Source: UBA6244 sp965140775 (lineage in GTDB: Bacteria; Bacteroidota; Bacteroidia; Bacteroidales; F082). Taken from it: a stretch of DNA of 64,000 bases. Under the pieces are notes generated by a model. It did not search any database. It had not been told where the DNA came from and saw only the letters and a program-made list of their open reading frames with translations. The first letter of the stretch is position 1, and the number at the start of each line of letters is the position of its first letter. Shown here one piece after another: positions 8,015-18,200 of the stretch. Position numbers and translations under genes: made by a program. The DNA is taken from positions 124,001 to 188,000 of the forward strand of contig OZ223471.1 of NCBI GenBank assembly GCA_965140775.1, read 5' to 3'.

Positions 8015-11000
8015 CTAATTGCCGGAGGTTCCTGTCAGCGTTAAGGTTGTGCTTTGGAGAAATAGTGAAGCATCACCGCATGTGGGTAAAATTTCCAACC
8101 TGAGATTTTTGCAGATCGCCGGCACTGTGGTCGTTGGAAATACGGGCGCACAAGCATTAATCAATACGTTTACCGTGCCATCGGGGACTTGTACGTCCCA
8201 ATTGGTGGCAGTGTGCCAATCGTTATCAGTGGCTCCGGTCCAACCTGTACCAAAGACTCCCAGATTGAAGAAATGATCCTGCACAAACACCACCCATTCT
8301 GAACTGGCAGCGTCTGTTCCAACGGAAGTGGCCCAATCGGGATTTCCTGAGGTGATAGAGGGTTTTCTTACCAACGAGTGGTTGGCCGTAGCATTTGTCA
8401 CACCGGCCACATCCCATCCCGTTCCGGGATTGTTGCCAATTATTCCCACCACATCAACCAACTCATCCTGATAATATAGTCCAATGGCATCGTTTCCATT
8501 AAACGCCGTTACGCCTGAACTCTCTTGTCCTTTTTCAACCACGGTAGTCGTGGCAGAAGAATTGTACAGGATGTAGGTACGACCACTTTTCAGCATGCCT
8601 GAGCCTGTCCATGTAAATGTGGGAGATGAAGCGGCAACTCCATTTGAAAAGAGTTTCACCGTAATATCCGACAAATCGATATCTGACACATCCCCATTAT
8701 ATATTTCAATGGCCTTATTGTCGCTGCTGCCTTCCACATATTCCGAAATAAACACGTTGGGGGCACTTACTGCCGCTGCAGTGGCAGCCTCATCCTCGGG
8801 CACAGTTTCATCTGTTTTGTAGTTTACCGTGGTGCCGGTACCATTGTAGGCATAAATTTTAAAATAGTAGGTGGTGGAAGGAGTTAGTCCGGTAAACAGA
8901 CAGGATCCGACACCTTGGCTAACATTTTTTATCAGGGTAGCGTCGGGTTCGAAAATGCCATCGATGGGAACCACGATATCGCCATACGAAACGGCACTTG
9001 CTTTGATCAGATAGGCTTCGGCATCCGAATCGGTCCAGGTTACCAAGATGGAAGTGGACGAATAGGTGCTGGCGGCAAACCCACTTGCGTGATTGGATGG
9101 TTGCAGGGAAAGTGTGGTGGCTGTGGCGCTTAAACCAACGGAGTAAAAATTGCCATCGTAGGAATAGGCCATATAATAAACCGTTTCCTGTGGTGAAAGA
9201 CCTGTGTGGGCCTGGGGTGAAGTACTACCAGAATACAAAACGGTACCTCCTGCAAAGGGTTGTCCTACAGCCGGTGGCGTTCCTGATGGGGCAGAAAAAG
9301 TTCCGGTGGCATTGTAAACAATCACCACATCATCAGAAGCCAGGTTTTGAACAAAACTCAGGTCGATTTGGGAATCGGAAACGGCTGTTGCTGTAAACAA
9401 CTGCGGATCTTCCACTTGTGCCTCCATCAAGTTGATATTATCGATTTGCCATAAAGCAGCGGTACCACTCTCCGTTCCTGACGACGTGTAATGGAAAGCA
9501 AACTGGATGGCAGTACCTGTGATACCCGATACATCGATGTTTCCCGAAGACGTCCATGCCATGCCATTTTCAGGACACCAGGTTGCCGTTAGGTTGTACC
9601 AGGTGGTGGTGGTAGGATCGCCCGTATAGCTATCTGTATATAGCAATTCGATGGGAGGATAGGTGGCATCTATGTCCTGATTATAACTGTCGAAGTGCAA
9701 TATTTCATCCGTATAGTTGTCCATGTTGAAGATGGGAGAAATCAGGTAATCGTCGGAGGCCACATCTCCGGCAAATCCATTCACGGCCATGTGGCCCGAA
9801 CCACAGGCCCAATCCTGATCGCTGGCCACACTTACGGGTGTCCATAATTGAGTTCCGCAATCGGCAAAATTCTCAGCATAGGGCAAAGTGGCCGAAGGCA
9901 TGAGGGTGGTTGCAGTTGTTGACGGAACTGTGGGGTCGGTGAGGTAGTTCACCGTGTTTCCGGTTCCGTTGTAAGGATATATTTTAAAAACGTAAGTCGT
10001 GGAAAAATCAAGTCCCGTAAAAGTACAAGCTTGTGTTCCCGCGGATATATTGAGTGCGAGTGCGCCATCGGCCTCAAAAGTTCCGTCCACGGGATCGGCG
10101 ATGGCTCCGCCGATTGCAACTCCCTTGATCAGGTAATAATCTGCGTCGGAGTCGGTCCAGGAAAGGGGGATGGTACCGGTGGTCGTGGTGCCGGCCATAA
10201 AATTCAACACATGTGCCAAGGGTTGTGTGGCGAGGTCGCTAACGGTGTAGCTGAGTTCGTCAGAAGTAGCATCCTCCGAGTCATCATTCATTGCATAAAC
10301 CTCATAATAAACAGTGGTTCCGTGAGGCTGGACAGGGATATCCGAATCGGTGGTGTAAGTTGAACCGGAGGTCAGCGACATATTGATGGTGTTTGTAAGC
10401 GACCCGGAGGCGGTTCCCCAGTGCAATTCAACACCAAAAATGTTCACATCGTCCGTTACATCTGCCGAAACAGAAACCGTTTGAGATGAGTTGGGCAGCG
10501 CAGGCGTGTGTATAATGTTGGCAATAAGTAATGGCGGTGTAAAATACTGGTTGACGTTGAGTGCACCATGAGTTTCTGCCAAAGGTGTTTGCCAGGTAAA
10601 CTCACTGTAAGTACTTCCCACACCACCCAGTTGCAAGGATTCTCCCACAGCGGTGGACGATGATTCGGTTACACCTATGTCGGTGGATGTCAGGCCATCG
10701 GCAGGACCATCTATTGCAGTAAACGAACCCTCATAGCTTAAAAACTGACCCGTAATCACAGTGCCCTGATAGGAAAGAGCCATCCCGTCAGGATCTCCGT
10801 TTTCGATACCATTCACGGGGAAATAGTAGTAATAAAAAGTAAAACCATCGGTGGTATTTCCTTCCGTAAAATCATTGAGGGTTTTTTGGTTATACAAACC
10901 TCCATTATGGCCGGAATAAAGGGTAATTTGAAAATCTGCCAGATTAAAAGCACTTGCATTTTCGATCACCACCTCGATAAATTCATCCACATCCGTGGCC

Positions 11001-12001
11001 ACATTATCATAGTGGAATTCGTTGATCCATGCGTTGAGGGGTACACTTTCGGTAACGGTATAGCTTTGTTCAGCCGAAGTCGTTTCATCAGCATCATCGT
11101 CCAGGGCATAGATTTCGTAATATACGGTGGTGCCATTGGATTGGGTGGGTATTGTGGCTTGATACGTATCGCCGGAAGTATTGGTCATGGAGGTATTGTT
11201 GGTCAAGCTCCCCGAGGTCGTACCCCAATACAATTCAACACCCGAAACGGTTCCATCCGAATCGGTTACCTCTGCTGATACCAATACGGTTTCGGTGGGT
11301 TGGGGTATGGAGGGGGTATGCGTGATATTGGAGATGGTTGGGGGAGTATTGCCACCGGAAAAACCCATCAACTCAAAATAATCAACGGCAAAATCCTCAT
11401 CCCCTGCGTCTACTGCAACCGTGAACAGAAGATCGAGTGTATTTCCTGTAGTCGGGATATTCTTGGTAAACTGACTAAAGGCACCCGAAAGTGCAGTGCC
11501 ATCACCATCACCATCAAAATCGGTATCTTCAAGAAAATAGGTGTTGTAAGTAGTTCCGTCGTTTTCAAACCATATCAAATTTGTCCATGCTCCTCCATCA
11601 ATGCGGTATTCCACATGAATATAATCCACATTGTCAATTTTGGTTGTTGCCGTAGATGCAAAATACCCTTTGAATTGCAGACCTGAATATCCTGAAATGG
11701 AAATCGAACTCCAGGTTAATTGAGATGGACTGGCACTTCCGGCCCAGCCACCATCATCAATGTCCTGTCCGGCAAAAAAATTGGATCCGATTACACCTGT
11801 GTATGATTTGTTAATATTTGAACCGTCGGTTCGTTGAAAATAATCTTTTGTGCCATTATTTCCCTCACTTCCAAGCGAAATTGAGTATTGAAAATTATTG
11901 TTAAAATCCTCGGACCAAATGGTTGTCTGTCCTAAGACATGTTTTCCACCCACCACCAGCACAACAGCCAGCATGAGGGTGATTAGTAATTTTTTTTTCA
12001 T
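8015..12001 (-). CDS. Giant secreted surface protein lacking the C-terminal sorting domain
   Basis: The 1328-aa protein starts with a signal peptide (MKKKLLITLMLAVVLVVGGK, cleavage after about residue 24). Modules in order are an N-terminal domain shared with the 4218 gene (about 26-215), Ig-like (about 219-318), lamin-tail-like (about 318-480), Ig-like (about 490-590), fibronectin-like (about 594-700), choice-of-anchor-J-like (about 703-865), two fibronectin-like modules (about 870-1078), a lamin-tail domain (VFISEYVEGSSDNKAIEIYN, about 1080-1240) and TGATDNDWHTATNWD. It stops after TLTLTGTSGN, exactly where relatives continue into TVQRY...WHGISGP and the T9SS domain. It is therefore secreted but probably not sorted by T9SS, and it has no small partner gene downstream. 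It starts 78 nt after the endonuclease gene at 12080 and is probably in its operon. It may be a decayed copy or a released form. Confidence 0.9.
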   Translation of the reverse strand: MKKKLLITLMLAVVLVVGGKHVLGQTTIWSEDFNNNFQYSISLGSEGNNGTKDYFQRTDGSNINKSYTGVIGSNFFAGQDIDDGGWAGSASPSQLTWSSISISGYSGLQFKGYFASTATTKIDNVDYIHVEYRIDGGAWTNLIWFENDGTTYNTYFLEDTDFDGDGDGTALSGAFSQFTKNIPTTGNTLDLLFTVAVDAGDEDFAVDYFELMGFSGGNTPPTISNITHTPSIPQPTETVLVSAEVTDSDGTVSGVELYWGTTSGSLTNNTSMTNTSGDTYQATIPTQSNGTTVYYEIYALDDDADETTSAEQSYTVTESVPLNAWINEFHYDNVATDVDEFIEVVIENASAFNLADFQITLYSGHNGGLYNQKTLNDFTEGNTTDGFTFYYYYFPVNGIENGDPDGMALSYQGTVITGQFLSYEGSFTAIDGPADGLTSTDIGVTESSSTAVGESLQLGGVGSTYSEFTWQTPLAETHGALNVNQYFTPPLLIANIIHTPALPNSSQTVSVSADVTDDVNIFGVELHWGTASGSLTNTINMSLTSGSTYTTDSDIPVQPHGTTVYYEVYAMNDDSEDATSDELSYTVSDLATQPLAHVLNFMAGTTTTGTIPLSWTDSDADYYLIKGVAIGGAIADPVDGTFEADGALALNISAGTQACTFTGLDFSTTYVFKIYPYNGTGNTVNYLTDPTVPSTTATTLMPSATLPYAENFADCGTQLWTPVSVASDQDWACGSGHMAVNGFAGDVASDDYLISPIFNMDNYTDEILHFDSYNQDIDATYPPIELLYTDSYTGDPTTTTWYNLTATWCPENGMAWTSSGNIDVSGITGTAIQFAFHYTSSGTESGTAALWQIDNINLMEAQVEDPQLFTATAVSDSQIDLSFVQNLASDDVVIVYNATGTFSAPSGTPPAVGQPFAGGTVLYSGSTSPQAHTGLSPQETVYYMAYSYDGNFYSVGLSATATTLSLQPSNHASGFAASTYSSTSILVTWTDSDAEAYLIKASAVSYGDIVVPIDGIFEPDATLIKNVSQGVGSCLFTGLTPSTTYYFKIYAYNGTGTTVNYKTDETVPEDEAATAAAVSAPNVFISEYVEGSSDNKAIEIYNGDVSDIDLSDITVKLFSNGVAASSPTFTWTGSGMLKSGRTYILYNSSATTTVVEKGQESSGVTAFNGNDAIGLYYQDELVDVVGIIGNNPGTGWDVAGVTNATANHSLVRKPSITSGNPDWATSVGTDAASSEWVVFVQDHFFNLGVFGTGWTGATDNDWHTATNWDVQVPDGTVNVLINACAPVFPTTTVPAICKNLRLEILPTCGDASLFLQSTTLTLTGTSGN
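11373..11807 (-). repeat. Second copy of the N-terminal module also found at 6826-7260
   Basis: Offset 4547 from 6826-7260. It encodes the same ED/IDDGGW... to GDEDFAVDYFEL module in the 8015-12001 gene, and the differences are mostly at third codon positions. Confidence 0.85.
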
Positions 12002-12079
12002 TTTAATAAAAGTTTTAGGTTATGATTAATTTTTTAGCAGTTAAATATTTTTACGATAACTTTTTGTTTACACAATACA

Positions 12080-13282
12080 TCAATTGGCCATCAAACTAAT
12101 TTGGGGGATGTCACCATCGAGTTTATAGTCGATTTCGGCACCGCTTCCTCCGTAAGCAAATATTTTAAAATAATAAGTGGTACCTGAATTCAGACCGTGG
12201 AAGGTGGCCGTTTGCACCCCATAGCTTATGTTTTGGTTAAAGAAATCGTCGGCAATCACTATTCCGTCCACGGGATTGGGGATATCATGAAAGCCTGTGG
12301 CACTCATCTGGATGAGGTATCCTTCCGGCAAGGTGGTTCCGGTGGCATCTATCCATTGGAGCACGATACTATGTGCCGAAAAATCGGTGGCATGGTACAA
12401 GGGTTCGGGAGCCAGGCCATCGCCCCACACCAATTCCGCGTACTCCGGATGATCGATATAGGGATTGCGGTTGTGTTGGATGTTGTAGATGGCTTCGTTG
12501 CGGTCGATTTCCTTTTGATCTACGGGGTCGGCATGGTGCCATTCCATGAGCATGTTCAAAAACCACTCTTCGTATGCGGGATAAGAGGTGCCATCGAGGA
12601 CGGCATCGCCATTTGGTTCATAATTTTCCCAACCGGCTATTACATCGGCATATCTGGTGGCCATATAAAAATAGCCGCGGGCAAAATCGCCTTTGTACGC
12701 GTCGATGGGCTCGAAAACGGTTCCGGTATAACCGGGATAGTTGCATGTACCCAACTTACTGCCATTGGTTGAAGTCCATGAGGCTGTTCCCACTTCTCCA
12801 AAGGGATAGTTGCCTCGCTCGCCATTCACTTTGCCATCGGTGGGCACCAGGTGAAACAAATCGGTGTACATGGGCGATGCATCATTGAACCAGCTTTTAG
12901 GAAAGGAATGTTCACGGTTGTAGCAATCGCCTTCATATGTATAATTACCACATTGATCATTAATAAATTCAAACTCGTATGCCGGCGTTCCACCCGGCAC
13001 ATCCGAATACATGTCCCACACCTTGCCATTGGCTTTGTCGTCGGTGGTTTGAAAATCGATCCAAAGATTTTCATAGGTGCGTACCGTGTGATTGTCGATG
13101 ATGTTGTGCAAAGCCAACTGCAGGTCTTCTCCCGAAAGCCCATTGGCACCATCATAATATCCCGCCGGCTGAGCCAACAGGGAAAAGGGTAACATAAAAA
13201 ACAAAAAAGCAACTACTGTTGCCATGTGCGATCGGTTTTCCAAATCAAAAAACGACCACATGCATAGTAAAAATCTGCGCAT
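12080..13282 (-). CDS. Secreted endonuclease I family nuclease with fibronectin-like tail
   Basis: The protein is 400 aa from an ATG at 13282 (MRRFLLCMW), chosen because GGAGAAG lies 2 nt upstream; the frame stays open to 13393. An inner ATG at 13225 (MATVVAFLFFMLPFSLLAQ) would give a compact signal peptide and aligns better with the paralogue at 13951, so the start is uncertain. The endonuclease-I domain begins at PAGYYDG and contains the catalytic-type NREHSFPKSWF, then LFHLVPTDGKVNGERGNYPF and EIDRNEAIYNIQHNRNPYID. It is expected to be a Mg-dependent nonspecific DNase acting outside the cytoplasm. A C-terminal fibronectin-like module (about 100 aa, TYYFKIFAYGGSG) is the same type as in the giant surface proteins. 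There is no T9SS sorting domain. It is the first gene of a leftward operon with 8015-12001. Confidence 0.9.
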   Translation of the reverse strand: MRRFLLCMWSFFDLENRSHMATVVAFLFFMLPFSLLAQPAGYYDGANGLSGEDLQLALHNIIDNHTVRTYENLWIDFQTTDDKANGKVWDMYSDVPGGTPAYEFEFINDQCGNYTYEGDCYNREHSFPKSWFNDASPMYTDLFHLVPTDGKVNGERGNYPFGEVGTASWTSTNGSKLGTCNYPGYTGTVFEPIDAYKGDFARGYFYMATRYADVIAGWENYEPNGDAVLDGTSYPAYEEWFLNMLMEWHHADPVDQKEIDRNEAIYNIQHNRNPYIDHPEYAELVWGDGLAPEPLYHATDFSAHSIVLQWIDATGTTLPEGYLIQMSATGFHDIPNPVDGIVIADDFFNQNISYGVQTATFHGLNSGTTYYFKIFAYGGSGAEIDYKLDGDIPQISLMAN

Positions 13283-13335
13283 ATCTTCTCCGCTTGAAAG
13301 TGATAAACAACAATAAAAAAATGTGATTTTTTTAA

Positions 13336-13398
13336 TTGGGTATGCAGCAACACACAGAGATGTAATACCCAACACCTGTTTGTGAGGGAGCAAAACTA
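13336..13398 (-). promoter_or_regulatory. Conserved promoter and leader hairpin upstream of the endonuclease operon
   Basis: The minus-strand box TAGTTTTG (13391-13398) is followed by an inverted repeat TTGGGTAT (13336-13343) / ATACCCAA (13365-13372). The geometry is identical to 7717-7778, and both copies share GGGTATTACA and TGTTGCTG in the loop. The likely start is near 13384, about 100 nt before the ATG at 13282. Confidence 0.55.
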
Positions 13399-13453
13399 AA
13401 AAATAAATGCTTTCGTATGAGTGGTTTATGATTATTTTAGTGTTAAATCATGG

Positions 13454-13642
13454 ATGAAGTCAATGGATCAGGGGATCAGTAAGGGGTTTAGGGGATCAAT
13501 GGATCAGGGGATCAATGGATCAGGGGATCAATGGATCAATGGATCAGGGGATCAATGGATCAGGGGATCAGTAAGGGGTTTAGGGGATCAATGGATCAGG
13601 GGATCAATGGATCAGATGTTCAAGGGTTCAAGGGGGTATGGG
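13454..13642. repeat. Octamer repeat cluster (GATCAATG/GATCAGGG)
   Basis: Tandem, mostly 8-bp units GATCAATG and GATCAGGG change into GTTCAAGG at the right end. A longer unit containing AGTAAGGGGTTTAGGGG occurs twice, 92 bp apart (13471 and 13563). A small hairpin GACCCCG/CGGGGTC near 13741 and GGACTCCCGACTCCC follow. It lies between divergent operons. The 77-codon frame through it is a product of the repeat, not a gene. Confidence 0.85.
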
Positions 13643-13845
13643 CTTATATTATAGTCTTATCCACGTCGGCTGGACTGTAGATGTTGAAATCCTGAAGGGA
13701 TTATATGTGTATAGATAGAATTGGCACAATAAATAATGCGACCCCGTCGGGGTCGAACTTCGGACTCCCGACTCCCAACTTAAGGCACGCCCAAAAACAA
13801 CCAACATTTAATCGTGTTGTATATGTGTAGGTTATGAAAAACTTT

Positions 13846-13853
13846 TATATTTG
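13846..13853 (+). promoter_or_regulatory. Candidate -7 box for the rightward endonuclease operon
   Basis: TATATTTG fits the Bacteroidota -7 consensus TAnnTTTG. It lies about 98 nt before the GTG start at 13951. No clear -33 TTTG was found at the right spacing, so the call is tentative. Confidence 0.35.
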
Positions 13854-13950
13854 TCATCCCTTTTTTACGGGAACCGGTCTTAGCCCCATTTGATGGCCTC
13901 CCACCGAGAAAGGAAATAATGATGGATTAGCTCATTTAATTGAATTTATT

Positions 13951-15126
13951 GTGAAGAAATTTTTTGCAACCGGCAAGACGCTCGTCTTGTTGGTAATGCT
14001 TTGGAGTGTGGTGGTTACGGCTCAGATTCCTGCCGGGTATTATGATGGTGCCGCCAACAAAAGTGGTGCTGAATTAAAAACATCGTTGGCATATATTATT
14101 AAAGGTCATACCAGAAAGACATACGATTATCTCTGGACGTCATTCTATACAACAGATGACAAAGCAGATGGCACAGTTTGGGATATGTATAGCGATAATC
14201 CCGGAGGCGATCCTCCCTATGTGTATGAGTTCGGGACAAATCAATGTGCAAATACACCGGGCTATGAAAATGGATGCTACAACAGGGAACATTCCTTCCC
14301 GAAAAGTTGGTTTGGGTCTGCAGAAAGCGATACCATGTATTCCGATATGTTTCATCTTTATCCTACCGATAGTTATGTTAATTCCAGAAGGAGCAACAAT
14401 CCATACGGAGAGGTTGATTCGCCCACGTGGACATCCATGAACGGAAGCAAGCTAGGGCCTTGTTCATACCCGGGATATTCAGGAACGGTGTTTGAACCCA
14501 TTGATGAATACAAGGGTGATTTGGCCAGATCATACTTTTATATGGCAACCCGATACGAGAGTCGCATCGCTGCGTGGCAAAGTAATACAGGTGCAGACGA
14601 GGTGCTTAACGGAACCAGTTTCCCTTGCTTTGATGATTGGTTTATCAATTTGTTGATGACGTGGCACGAGGCCGATCCTGTGAGTCAAAAAGAAATTGAT
14701 CGTAACAACGAGATTTACAACACTTACCAACACAACCGCAACCCCTTTATCGACCATCCCGAATACGTTGATTTAATTTGGGGGGATGGCATTGCTGATG
14801 AACCCACCAACCATGTGGCTGATTTTTCGGCACACACCATCGTCATCAACTGGACGGATGCCACCGGAGCTACCCTGCCCGATGGTTATTTGGTGCGCAT
14901 GAGTGCCACAGGTTTTAATGATATTGTTGCTCCCACGGATGGAGTGGCCGTATCTGCTGATTTCAGCAACAAAAACGTGGCTTATGGTGTGGGCACCTGT
15001 ACTTTTGGCGGACTCACTCCCGGAACCACCTACTATTTTAAAATATTCAGTTATGCCGGCAGCGGAGCCAACATCGACTACAAAACCGACGGCACCATAC
15101 CTAACATAAGTTTAACAGCAAATTAA
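13951..15126 (+). CDS. Secreted endonuclease I family nuclease with fibronectin-like tail (paralogue)
   Basis: The 391-aa protein starts at GTG (no in-frame ATG nearby) with signal peptide MKKFFATGKTLVLLVMLWSV, cleavage near AQ. The endonuclease-I domain (about 26-280) starts at PAGYYDGA and has NREHSFPKSWF, MFHLYPTDSYVNSRRSNNPY and EIDRNNEIYNTYQHNRNPF. A fibronectin-like module fills about 285-391. The protein closely resembles the product of 12080-13282, and the two genes point away from each other. It is probably an extracytoplasmic DNase. It heads a rightward set with the giant protein at 15230 and the small protein at 18993. The tail has no sorting domain, so it is likely released or periplasmic. 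Confidence 0.92.
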   Translation: MKKFFATGKTLVLLVMLWSVVVTAQIPAGYYDGAANKSGAELKTSLAYIIKGHTRKTYDYLWTSFYTTDDKADGTVWDMYSDNPGGDPPYVYEFGTNQCANTPGYENGCYNREHSFPKSWFGSAESDTMYSDMFHLYPTDSYVNSRRSNNPYGEVDSPTWTSMNGSKLGPCSYPGYSGTVFEPIDEYKGDLARSYFYMATRYESRIAAWQSNTGADEVLNGTSFPCFDDWFINLLMTWHEADPVSQKEIDRNNEIYNTYQHNRNPFIDHPEYVDLIWGDGIADEPTNHVADFSAHTIVINWTDATGATLPDGYLVRMSATGFNDIVAPTDGVAVSADFSNKNVAYGVGTCTFGGLTPGTTYYFKIFSYAGSGANIDYKTDGTIPNISLTAN

Positions 15127-15229
15127 CGATCATGTTCTATTATCACGATATTTTTGCTGCTTACCTGTGTAGGTATATCATTTGAGCCCAGATAATTGAA
15201 TCATAATAATCAAATTAAATAATAAAGCT

Positions 15230-18200
15230 ATGATTAAAATTTTACTAAAAACGTCAGCGGTAGTGCTGATGATGATGTTTGTGGGGAGTGCCTGGGGGCA
15301 AACCTATTTAATTCAAGAGGGTTTCGCAACAACAACTGCACCTACAGGCTGGACAGATAATACAATGTACTATAACAGTACAGCGAATCATGGAACGATA
15401 ACAGGATCATATGGAGCTGGATTTAATGCAAATACTGATTGGCTTTATACGTCCTCTGTGAATACTGCAGGAAGCCTATCCTTTTGGATTAAAGGATCTT
15501 CTTCACCAAGTCAAATTGGAATGAAAATCCAAAAAAGTTATAATGGATCAGATTGGTCAGATATTGTTACCTATGATAAAGGCAGATTTTCGCAAACATG
15601 GGAAAATTTAACTCTTGAAATAAATGATGATGCCGCAAGTATTTATATTAGGTTTTATATTCATGATCGATCTGGTAATTCTTTATATTTAGATGATATT
15701 CAGTTGACCTCCTATTCAGGAGGATTCGATCCCGAACCCACCAACCACGCCACGGACTTTACTGCTACAGCCAACTCATCTTCCAGCATTACTACAACCT
15801 GGACGGATGCGGTTGCAGGGTCTCAGGCACCAAGTGGATATCTTATACTGGCCAATACTACAGGCACTTTCAGCGATCCTGTTGATGGAGTGGCTCAAGC
15901 TGACGATACAAGCCTTGGAGATGGAACCGGCGTGTACAATGCTGCCACAAGTTTGGAAACCTATACCTGGACCGGATTGGATGCAGCAACCACCTATTAC
16001 TATAAAATGTACTCCTATAATGGTACTTCTACCTCCATTAATTACAAAACAGACAGTGATCCGGTAGCCGTTCCCACGGCCAACGCAATCACCGACGGAA
16101 TGTTCGACAACGATAGTGAAGTGGATGGTCCTGTATTGGGTAGTCAGCCTGACCCCACCATTATTTCTTCAACGGCTGATACAGATGGCGAGGCGGTACG
16201 TGTTTTCGATATGGACATTTATGATTATGGTACCTCTGACGGATTTGCCACAAAAATTACCCAATTAACCATCAAAGCAGGCAGTAACAACGATGCCGAC
16301 TGGTCGAATGAGATACAAGGGGTAAAACTTTCCACAGATGGTGGTTCTACGTTTGTTACCATTGGCTCACCAACAATTGATGCATCGAGTATTGTTATTC
16401 CGGTTGAATCCGGAAATCTTGATGTACCTGATGGAGATGTTGCTACGGTATCTTTGTATATCTATCTTGCTTCATCCGGGGTAACTGATAATGCCATTTT
16501 CGAGTTTATGGTGGATAAGGATGATCCGGGCTTTTTAGCTGACGCCAGTGGATCGACATTTGCTTCAACTTTTACCAATAATACCATTTCCAATCAAATC
16601 ATTTTGGATGTGGACGCCACACAGTTCACCTATCTGCAACAGCCTTCCAATGTAAGTACGGATGCTGTGATGTCGCCTTCTGTTCAGGTTGCATTTACCG
16701 ATGCAAATGGCAACGTGGACGAGGATGAAAATGGAACGGGTGCTACCATCACCATGACCACTACCGGTACTTTCTCGGGTAGCGCAACCACTGCTGTTGA
16801 TGCTACTTCAGGCCTTGCTACTTTCAACAACCTTGTTTTTTCAGCTGCAGGGAGCGGTATTACCATTACTGCCGTTGATACCGATGGTGGTGAAATTTCA
16901 TCTTTGGAGAGTGGTGGATTTAATGTTGTTGATTTGCCAAATTTAATTATTTCGGAAGTAGCTGATCCAGCAGACCATTATCAAGGCAGGTATATTGAAC
17001 TGTACAACAATGGTGATTCTGAAATTGATTTTAGTACAACTACAGTTTATCTCTGTCGTCAAGCAAATGGGGGTAATTGGTTTGATTTACAACTGACTGG
17101 CTCTATTGGGTCAAAAGAAACTTTTTTAATAGCCACCTATAGTGACTTTGAAACAACCTATTATAATTTTGCTCCGGAAATCACAAATGCGAATTTTAAT
17201 GGGAGCGGAAATGATGGAGTGTTTATCTATTTTAATGGAGATCATACGACTGGTTTATTAACAGATATTTTTGGAGTTATTGATGAAGATGGCTCAGGCA
17301 AACCATGGGAATACACAGACTCAAAAGCAGTAAGAAACTCCAACGTCACCTCCCCCAACGCAACTTGGACTGCTTCGGAATGGACTATTGCCGCGGCAAA
17401 TGTCGCTGATTGCACACCAGGCGAACACAATGGTTATACTTCATGGAAAGGGGGAACAGGCAACTGGAGCACGACAACAAGTTGGAGTAGTGGTGTATTA
17501 CCAACAAGCGCGAGTGACGTGATCGTACCTGGTGGTACGACTTTAACGGTTGACGCCACTGATGCAGCTGTAAATAACATAAATATTCAAGATGGTGGTG
17601 CAGTAACCATTGATCCCGATAAAACTTTATCCGTTTCTGGTGTATTCACGATAGCAGAAGGTGGTTCATTTATAAACAAAGGAACACTTAACAATGGAGC
17701 TAAAGGCGATGCGGCGGGAATTATGCAACTTTCAATTCCTGAATATACAACGGGAGCCAATGGCTGGCACCTACTTTCATCACCGGTTAGTACATTCAAC
17801 ATAAACGGATCTGATTTCGACCCGGGTGACAATGATGACCTTTATGGATGGGATGAAAACACTTATACCTGGATGAACCATAAAGTGGGAAATCCTTCTC
17901 AAATGACTCCGGGTACAGGATACCTCGTGGCCTATGAAACAACCGCCACCAAAGATTTTTCAGGCACATTTAATAATGCAGATATTACATTCCAGAATTT
18001 ATCTGTAACTTCAAATACAGGCGATCCTGATAAAGACGGCTGGCACTTACTGGGCAACCCCTACCAATCGGCTTTGCAATGGACTAGCACCGATTGGGTA
18101 AGAACAAATATCGGCGTTGGGGCTAAAATATTAAACAGTGGTGGTACTTATACAGATATCACTGCTGAAGGAACCAACATTATTCCGGCCAATCAGGGTT

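Noticed and set aside
8015..12001. Frameshift as the cause of the short form
   Set aside because: The frame ends in a normal TAG with no hint of continuing homologous sequence in other frames downstream, so deletion is more likely than a simple frameshift.
13454..13642. Possible CRISPR array
   Set aside because: The repeat unit is 8 bp with no unique spacers and no Cas genes; it is simple tandem octamer sequence.
13421..13654. 77-codon frame rich in Gly-Asp-Gln-Trp
   Set aside because: Its sequence is just translation of the octamer repeat; the same holds for frames at 32115-32315 and 41460-41876.
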